Assembly (NCBI GenBank): GCA_905479885.1
Contig: CAJQOE010000074.1
Location: 1 to 11,610 of the forward strand
Direction of reading: 5' to 3'
Origin: an uncultured Rickettsiaceae bacterium
GTDB taxonomy: Bacteria > Pseudomonadota > Alphaproteobacteria > Rickettsiales > Rickettsiaceae
DNA: 11,610 bases
Positions 7,451-11,610 of the stretch are shown here, one piece after another. A model generated the notes under the pieces. The model did no database searches. It had not been told where the DNA came from and saw only the letters and a program-made list of their open reading frames with translations. Both the position numbers and the translations under genes were made by a program. Position 1 is the first letter of the stretch. Every line of letters starts with the position of its first letter.

Positions 7451-8607
7451 AAACCTGTGTTAGCAAAATTTAAATTATAAAAAGACTGGTATTGTTTAAT
7501 AGCAAAACGATCTGTCATTCCAGCTATATAGTCAGCAATTACTGACATTTTAGAGTTAGTTGTGTTTTCATCAATCATCATTCTCCAACCAAATGGAATT
7601 AGCTCTATATTATCCACATACAACTTAAATAAATCACGAACGACATTCTGACTCTGTAGCGTTACTGACGCTACTCGATGGTGCTTATACACTTTTCTCA
7701 TCAAAAAGTCTTTAATTAGTTTTACTTCGCTAAAAGTTGAGTCAGTGAATTCAACAATTTGCTTACCTAACACCCGAATATCTTGCTCTGTTGTGATCTT
7801 GTTTTCCTTAAGATTTAAACGCGTTTGATATAATAAACTTTCAATTAGATGATGTGTTAGTTTACGCCCTACTTCATAGATAAGCCGCTCATCACTAATA
7901 TTTTTATATGTAGTTTTTACTTCATGAATATAACGATCGATAAATTCTATTTCTTCCAAATCACTATAAGTAACTATTTCAGCCTTAATACTATCTTCAA
8001 GATCATGACAAATATAAGCAATATCATCTGACAAAGCTGATACTTGAGCCTCAGCTGAAGAATGTTTATCCAATTCTAAACTATGCTTAGCATCATAATC
8101 AAATATATAAGCATAAGACTCTGCTTTCTGCACTGGACCATTATGTTTTACTATAGCTTCTAGCACTTCCCAAGTTAGGTTTAATCCATCATAGGCAGCG
8201 TATTTTTGTTCTAACTGTGTAAGAATTTTAAATGAATGCGCATTATGAGAAAAACCACCAAAATCTTTCATACATTCATTTAATGCATCTTCGCCCGCAT
8301 GGCCAAATGGTGAATGACCTAAATCATGAGCTAAAGCCACACCTTCGGCTAAATCTTCAGACAAACCCAAGGCTTTACACAAAGACCTAGCAATAGAAGA
8401 AACTTCCATTGAATGCGTCATACGATTACGATAATGATCACCTTCATGATTTACAAACACTTGAGTTTTGTACTGCAATCTTTTAAATGCATTAGCATGA
8501 ATGATTCTATCCCTATCACGCTCGAATTCATTCCTATAAGGAGTAGAATTTTCTGGATAAATCCTACCCCTAGAATTTTCTGGTAGACAGGCATAGCTCT
8601 TTAGCAT
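7447..8607 (-). CDS. dgt: Deoxyguanosinetriphosphate triphosphohydrolase-like protein
   Basis: Enzymes of this HD-domain family hydrolyse dGTP, or a range of dNTPs, to the deoxynucleoside and triphosphate, which helps set dNTP pools. The 386-residue protein shows the family start (RGRIYPENSTPYRNEFERDRDRIIHANAFKRL) and the metal-binding HD residues: His65 in RMTHSMEVS, His94-Asp95 in ALAHDLGHSPFGHAGE, and an Asp at 194 in SALSDDIAYICHDLED. The length is near that of the shorter group of bacterial members. The start ATG has AAGAGA upstream with a short spacer. It is the first gene of the minus-strand block, diverging from erpA across 85 bases and overlapping argS by four bases. Substrate preference among dNTPs cannot be read from sequence. 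Confidence 0.95.
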   Translation of the reverse strand: MLKSYACLPENSRGRIYPENSTPYRNEFERDRDRIIHANAFKRLQYKTQVFVNHEGDHYRNRMTHSMEVSSIARSLCKALGLSEDLAEGVALAHDLGHSPFGHAGEDALNECMKDFGGFSHNAHSFKILTQLEQKYAAYDGLNLTWEVLEAIVKHNGPVQKAESYAYIFDYDAKHSLELDKHSSAEAQVSALSDDIAYICHDLEDSIKAEIVTYSDLEEIEFIDRYIHEVKTTYKNISDERLIYEVGRKLTHHLIESLLYQTRLNLKENKITTEQDIRVLGKQIVEFTDSTFSEVKLIKDFLMRKVYKHHRVASVTLQSQNVVRDLFKLYVDNIELIPFGWRMMIDENTTNSKMSVIADYIAGMTDRFAIKQYQSFYNLNFANTGL

Positions 8608-8616
8608 GTTAATCTC

Positions 8617-8657
8617 TTGAAATATTTTAATTCCATACTAATATATTAGTATATCAA
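8617..8657 (+). promoter_or_regulatory. Possible erpA promoter, overlapped by palindrome
   Basis: TTGAAA at 8617-8622 matches four of six -35 positions. TAATAT or TATATT at 8639-8647 could serve as the -10 with a spacer of 16 or 19 bases, neither ideal. The region is very AT-rich, so chance matches are likely. The putative -10 lies inside the palindrome at 8635-8652. Confidence 0.3.
8635..8652. promoter_or_regulatory. Perfect 18-bp palindrome, operator candidate
   Basis: ATACTAATATATTAGTAT is its own reverse complement over all 18 bases. It sits in the 85-base gap between the divergent dgt and erpA genes, over the likely -10 region for erpA. A homodimeric repressor could bind here and control one or both genes. 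No known regulator consensus was recognised with confidence. Confidence 0.45.
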
Positions 8658-8692
8658 CGTCATTTCAAATAGTTTCTTAGGTAAAGCAAATT

Positions 8693-9019
8693 ATGAATTT
8701 CAGAATAACAGAAAATGCCGCCAAACGAGTAGCAGAGCTTATAGCTAAAAATACGAATAAAATGGTAGCATTACGAATTTCAGTTGATGGCGGTGGTTGT
8801 TCTGGCTTTATGTACCAATACAAACTAGTTGAAGCAATTAATGATGATGATTATTTAATAGAAAATAATAACATTACAGTCGCAATAGATCCACTTTCAC
8901 AACAGTTTCTAGATGGGTGCTGCCTAGAATTCATTGAAGAACTTGGCAGCAATTATTTTCAAATCAGCAACCCAAATGCCACCGCAAAATGCGGCTGCGG
9001 CAACTCTTTTGCAGTATAA
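8693..9019 (+). CDS. erpA: A-type iron-sulfur cluster carrier (ErpA/IscA/HesB family)
   Basis: A-type carriers receive Fe-S clusters from the scaffold machinery and pass them to apoproteins such as respiratory enzymes. The 108-residue protein is full length. The three cluster-ligating cysteines are present: Cys36 in DGGGCSGFMYQ, and Cys100 and Cys102 in the C-terminal CGCGNSF. The VAIDPLSQQFLDG segment and the NPNA motif at 94-97 also fit the family, and GGGCSGF with CGCGxSF is closest to ErpA. IscA remains an alternative name. The gene is transcribed away from dgt and ends one base before the stop codon of the convergent DUF155 gene. No strong Shine-Dalgarno precedes the ATG. The nearest AGG is about 11 bases upstream. 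Confidence 0.93.
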   Translation: MNFRITENAAKRVAELIAKNTNKMVALRISVDGGGCSGFMYQYKLVEAINDDDYLIENNNITVAIDPLSQQFLDGCCLEFIEELGSNYFQISNPNATAKCGCGNSFAV

Positions 9020-9020
9020 T

Positions 9021-9854
9021 CTAGAATAATTTCGCAATCAAATCGTTATGAGATAACGCCAATAATATTTCTATTGCAATTAGCACTATAATCGTTATTT
9101 CCAATCTTGATGAATGTTTATTATTTAACTTATTAGATAGAATTCCATAAAGTTCTTGTATGATATCTAAACGGTGATTTAATATACCCTGCCTAACACT
9201 TATATCTTGAAAATCCACTGTCATTAAATATAAAGGTTCGTAACGTGGTCGCTTCCAAAAAAACTCAGGAGTATCAAGGATATCACTGTGCAAATTAATA
9301 GAAAATCTTTCACTAAAGAGATGCCCTATTTTCTTTGATATTTCTTTTTGAGATAAAGAAATACCACCAGTTTGCGCTAATTCTTTTTGTATGTGGCTAG
9401 TACTTTCCAAAATTTTATTAACTGAATTTTCTAATAAGTTCAGTTTTACTGATTGAGCAAGTGCATGAGAAATAGATAATTTTAAATATTCTGACTTGCT
9501 ACCAAGAACTATCATGTTACTTTCTTCTTCTATGTAAGTATTAACGCTATCATTATTTTCGCTAACATTCTTACAATAACTAAACTGAATAAAATCCGAA
9601 ACTACTTCTGCTGTAGGCTCTACTTCAAATTCCTTTATTTCTTGAAGGAATAACTGCCCTTTGTCGCTGTCAGCACCCCATATAACAACACAACCGAAAG
9701 GAAAAACCACAAAATCTAAATTGGCATCCTCGTGCATTTGTATATAAATAACATCATCAAAATATTGCAATTTATAATTTTTGTTATTCAAATGCTCGGC
9801 TAATAGCTCCATTTGGTATGAGGAGGAAGTACAGTAAGATAAACAACGCATCAT
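9021..9854 (-). CDS. RMND1/RMD1/DUF155 family membrane protein
   Basis: This family includes mitochondrial RMND1, which supports mitochondrial translation, and yeast RMD1 and its relatives. The role of bacterial members is not established. The 277-residue protein shows the expected order: an N-terminal domain with FVVFPFGCVVIWGADSDK at 48-65 (the family's F-x-F-G-x-x-V-x-W-G pattern), a central helical region at 120-185, the signature DTPEFFWKRPRYEPLY at 194-209, a coiled-coil-like helix with ILNHRLDIIQELYGILSNKL and NNKHSSRLE at 244-252, and one C-terminal membrane helix at about 252-267 followed by a short tail. The ATG-ATG start at 9854 lacks a clear ribosome binding site. It converges on erpA with a one-base gap, so each transcript must terminate inside the other gene. 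Confidence 0.87.
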   Translation of the reverse strand: MMRCLSYCTSSSYQMELLAEHLNNKNYKLQYFDDVIYIQMHEDANLDFVVFPFGCVVIWGADSDKGQLFLQEIKEFEVEPTAEVVSDFIQFSYCKNVSENNDSVNTYIEEESNMIVLGSKSEYLKLSISHALAQSVKLNLLENSVNKILESTSHIQKELAQTGGISLSQKEISKKIGHLFSERFSINLHSDILDTPEFFWKRPRYEPLYLMTVDFQDISVRQGILNHRLDIIQELYGILSNKLNNKHSSRLEITIIVLIAIEILLALSHNDLIAKLF

Positions 9855-9958
9855 TTTTATATTAATTAGTTAGTTAGGATACACCCCTATATTTCTTAAA
9901 GAATATTTTCACTAATACCGTAAAACAAATATAACTAGGTCTAATTAAAAATATTCAC

Positions 9959-10016
9959 AAGGAGATCTTCTGTGCCTGATTATAGCAGCAAAAACACAAA
10001 TTGTCATCATATATAA
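9959..10016 (+). other. Short frame behind a strong Shine-Dalgarno
   Basis: AAGGAG at 9959-9964 is followed after seven bases by GTG at 9972 and 14 codons (reading VPDYSSKNTNCHHI), ending in TAA at 10016. The Shine-Dalgarno is better than that of any long gene in the window. However, the peptide is tiny, uses GTG, and precedes no plus-strand gene, so it may be chance. Confidence 0.15.
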
Positions 10017-10119
10017 CTAATCTTTGTTTTGTGGTATTGCTAAATAATAGTTGGTATTAAGTGTTTATTAAAAAGCAAAGCACCCCCTATTTCCTTTTAA
10101 TAACAAACTCTATCTTCTT

Positions 10120-10210
10120 GAAGGAGACAGCAAAGGTGTTAATACCTCCTAAAAACGTTGTGTATCGCGCTCTAAGTCATATCTTACATCCAAATATATG
10201 CGCTTTTTAG
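10120..10210 (+). other. Second short frame behind a strong Shine-Dalgarno
   Basis: GAAGGAG at 10120-10126 is followed after nine bases by GTG at 10136 and 24 codons (beginning VLIPPKNVVYRALSHILHP) ending in TAG at 10210. A near-palindrome, AGGTGTTAATACCT at 10134-10147, covers the start and could fold over it. It overlaps the antisense 31-codon frame, so at most one of the two is likely to be real. Confidence 0.15.
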
Positions 10211-10244
10211 GTAAACGTCTAATAAATTTCTTATAGCTAGCCAT
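10149..10244 (-). pseudogene. Possible remnant of a coding sequence, 31 codons
   Basis: An ATG at 10244 opens 31 codons (MASYKKFIRRLPKKRIYLDV, then RYDLERDTQRF) to a TAG. The frame extends six or seven codons further upstream without ATG. The composition is basic and aromatic and looks more like true protein than the surrounding AT-rich DNA would give. GGA four bases before the ATG is a poor ribosome binding site. It may be a degraded gene fragment or a small protein. The family is unrecognised. Confidence 0.22.
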
Positions 10245-10309
10245 AATATCCAATTGATCGTACAATTATAAAGCCCCTTTTAATTTATGGTTATAACAGT
10301 AAATTATTT

Positions 10310-11278
10310 TTATGTTTTTCTCTTCCATAATATTTTACATACAGAAACATCATTAGGATTAGATCCATGACCTTCAGGATCATCAAATGGAGCTTTTGTA
10401 TAGTCATTTTTGAGATAGAACCTTAAACTAATTGGTCTAGATTCAGCATGAATGCTTTTAACACCCAAGCTTTTCAACCACTTCTCTATTAAGGCCAAAA
10501 ATTGACTACCAGCATGTTGATTTCGCTTACCCTCATCAACAACGATAATACGAATCGCAGCTCTTTGATCCGACCAAAACTGGATATGGGCATAACCAAT
10601 AATCTCGCACGCCTGGTATAAAACCAAATGTGCATGCTTAGAATGGTTAAACGTCCATGTGTAAGGATCCTCATCGTGACGGTCAAAAAAACATGCATTG
10701 CGAAAATGCTTGGCAGCAACCCATTCAGAGTAGTGTGTGCATATTACAAATCTGCGTCTATTGAAGCCAGACTGATTTAAGATGCGTTGAATAAAATCAT
10801 GTTTACCAAGGGTATACCCTCTATAAATAGAGTCATTTTTCTTATGATTCAAGTCTTCTGCAAGCAATTTATATTTAAGCAGCGCATACTCCTCCCTAGC
10901 ATCAGATGCTTTACGTAAATAATCTCTAAATAAAATATTTAACTCAATTTCAGGATCGGTTTCTTCAAAAACATGAAGATTAATATTTTTGTCAGTTGTT
11001 CTTGCCGTAAAACTTCTTCGTAAAGGGATATTAAACCCACCCCTATATTTATACCCTATAGCTTCCAATTGCGCTTTATCAAAAAATAAATCTCGGACAA
11101 CCGCGACAATGTCTATCTTAGGTTTAGCAGCTAAACCTGGAACTGACGTCGAGCCAACATGATGAATAGCAATACAGTTTTTAACTAGTACTTTTTTAAT
11201 TTCAATCGCCTCAGCTTCAAATATATTCGGCCAATTAGCATCATAAGGTTTAATTTCAATATAATCTATCTTTTGCAT
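10310..11278 (-). CDS. GrpB (UPF0157)-GNAT acetyltransferase fusion
   Basis: Two domains are joined in 322 residues. Residues 6-170 are a GrpB/UPF0157 domain, which has a nucleotidyltransferase-like fold: PYDANWPNIFEAE near the start, the GS-type motif HHVGSTSVPGLAAKPKIDI at 39-57 with the acidic residue Asp56, and LHVFEETDPEIELNILFRDYLR at 101-122. Residues about 177-320 are a GNAT N-acetyltransferase domain. The acetyl-CoA loop is in IRIIVVDEGKRNQHAGSQFL at 242-261 (the family's R/Q-x-x-G-x-G/A pattern, here with Gln254, Gly257 and Ser258) and FYLKNDY near 287-293 matches the closing motif. Such fusions are known in bacteria, but the substrates of either half are not established. AGGG eight bases before the ATG at 11278 supports the start. 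It stands alone between two long gaps, suggesting its own promoter. Confidence 0.9.
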   Translation of the reverse strand: MQKIDYIEIKPYDANWPNIFEAEAIEIKKVLVKNCIAIHHVGSTSVPGLAAKPKIDIVAVVRDLFFDKAQLEAIGYKYRGGFNIPLRRSFTARTTDKNINLHVFEETDPEIELNILFRDYLRKASDAREEYALLKYKLLAEDLNHKKNDSIYRGYTLGKHDFIQRILNQSGFNRRRFVICTHYSEWVAAKHFRNACFFDRHDEDPYTWTFNHSKHAHLVLYQACEIIGYAHIQFWSDQRAAIRIIVVDEGKRNQHAGSQFLALIEKWLKSLGVKSIHAESRPISLRFYLKNDYTKAPFDDPEGHGSNPNDVSVCKILWKRKT

Positions 11279-11513
11279 GTTATCTACCCTGACAAGATTA
11301 TGTTTATAAATTCACAAATATAAGAGTGTTGATTGGCGTGCTTTTATGCATCAACTACACTGCACTATCTTTTGACCCCTGAAGCCCAAAAGATAAAGCC
11401 TATGGTAATTGACAAAACTATGAACTTAGATTTTTTGCTACTAACATTTATAAGATGACTTAATGGATAATATCTGAACTTACGATAATTCTAAAATCAA
11501 TAAATCACTAGAT
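11279..11513. other. Non-coding stretch with one hairpin
   Basis: No open frame of useful length and no tRNA fold is visible. It presumably contains the promoter for the GrpB-GNAT gene (TATAAA on the minus strand near 11300 is a possible -10, without a convincing -35). The hairpin at 11366-11395 is the only structure noticed. Confidence 0.6.
11366..11395. repeat. Hairpin with 9-bp stem
   Basis: TATCTTTTG at 11366-11374 pairs with CAAAAGATA at 11387-11395 across a 12-base loop. Neither side is followed by a clear T-run and the stem is AT-rich, so it is a poor match to an intrinsic terminator. Confidence 0.4.
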
Positions 11514-11532
11514 AGTGTCTGAACGAAAAGGC
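11514..11532 (-). repeat. Inverted repeat, right copy (partner at 116-134)
   Basis: This is the 19-base exact reverse complement of 116-134. The two copies lie 11.4 kb apart and face outward, each presumably opening an element that extends beyond the window. Confidence 0.85.
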
Positions 11533-11610
11533 TTGAAGGTATTATATTTACTGACATACAGGGCATCTTTGTACTACGAGTTTTGAGTCAAATATGTTAT
11601 AATCGAGGTA
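11514..11610. mobile_element. Probable second insertion-sequence end (partial, runs off the window)
   Basis: It begins with TAGTGTCTGAACGAAAAGG, the exact inverted copy of 116-134, next to ACTAGA, so the flank again carries CTAG. Beyond the repeat it does not match bases 1-115. The remaining bases contain TTATAAT near the window end, which could be the -10 of an inward-facing transposase promoter. No transposase reading frame is long enough here to name the family. Confidence 0.45.

Larger units (their letters stand above)
9855..10309. other. 455-base gap without a convincing gene
   Basis: This gap separates two minus-strand genes and is more than 60 percent AT. It contains no tRNA-like fold or long open frame that I can support. 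What can be seen are two very short plus-strand frames, each after a strong AAGGAG, and one 31-codon minus-strand frame, all listed separately with low confidence. The region next to 9854 presumably holds the promoter of the DUF155 gene. A weak candidate (TTGTTT, 17 bases, TATTCT on the minus strand) matches the consensus poorly. Confidence 0.6.

Noticed and set aside
10489..10719. Minus-strand frame of 76 codons inside the GNAT domain
   Set aside because: It is a shifted frame of the fusion gene, whose own frame carries the GNAT motifs through the same bases, so there is no sign of a frameshift.
11366..11395. Intrinsic terminator
   Set aside because: The stem is AT-rich, the loop is 12 bases, and no T-run follows on either strand.
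116..11532. Composite transposon carrying the whole segment
   Set aside because: The content is core genes (argS, dgt, erpA) that would not normally be transposon cargo, and only one end of each flanking element is visible.
1..11610. CRISPR arrays, tRNA or rRNA genes, toxin-antitoxin pairs
   Set aside because: No regularly spaced direct repeats, tRNA-like T-arms or small gene pairs with family motifs were seen on either strand.

Overview
This AT-rich window looks like a piece of a Rickettsiales (Alphaproteobacteria) genome, most likely a lineage that has kept flagellar genes, such as Midichloriaceae or a flagellated relative of Rickettsia. The reasons are an A-type iron-sulfur carrier, a dGTPase, an arginyl-tRNA synthetase and a membrane-anchored SPOR protein packed together, an RMND1/DUF155 protein of the kind also found in mitochondria, a GrpB-GNAT fusion, and low GC. 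The taxonomic call is inference from gene content. No ribosomal or phylogenetic marker was tested.

Layout from left to right. Bases 1-134 look like the end of an insertion sequence. It abuts the 3' remnant of a truncated gene (135-266), which overlaps the start of an unrecognised 341-residue protein with a glycine-rich hydrophobic segment (256-1281, +). This gene converges on a five-gene minus-strand block transcribed from about 8607 down to 1292: dgt, argS (4-base ATGA overlap), a SPOR protein, fliK and flgD. Divergent from dgt is erpA (8693-9019, +), and the 85-base gap between them holds an 18-base perfect palindrome. The DUF155/RMND1 homologue (9021-9854, -) ends one base from erpA's stop codon. 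A 455-base gap with no convincing gene follows, then the GrpB-GNAT fusion (10310-11278, -), then a 235-base non-coding stretch, and from 11514 a sequence that is the inverted copy of the left-hand insertion-sequence end.

How the parts relate. dgt, argS and the SPOR gene are a housekeeping run (dNTP hydrolysis, Arg-tRNA charging, envelope and division). The two genes appended to it, fliK and flgD, both act in flagellar hook assembly: FliK sets hook length and FlgD is the hook cap scaffold. erpA and the RMND1-like gene are single genes on the other side of the divergent promoter region.

Main points of interest. The FlgD protein is almost three times the usual length and appears to be built from two or three repeated Tudor/Ig modules. 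A shared 19-base inverted repeat (25 of 26 positions over the wider alignment) lies near both window ends and marks two insertion-sequence termini, one of which has beheaded a gene. The dgt/erpA divergent region carries a palindromic operator-like site. I did not find CRISPR arrays, tRNAs, rRNAs or a defence system.
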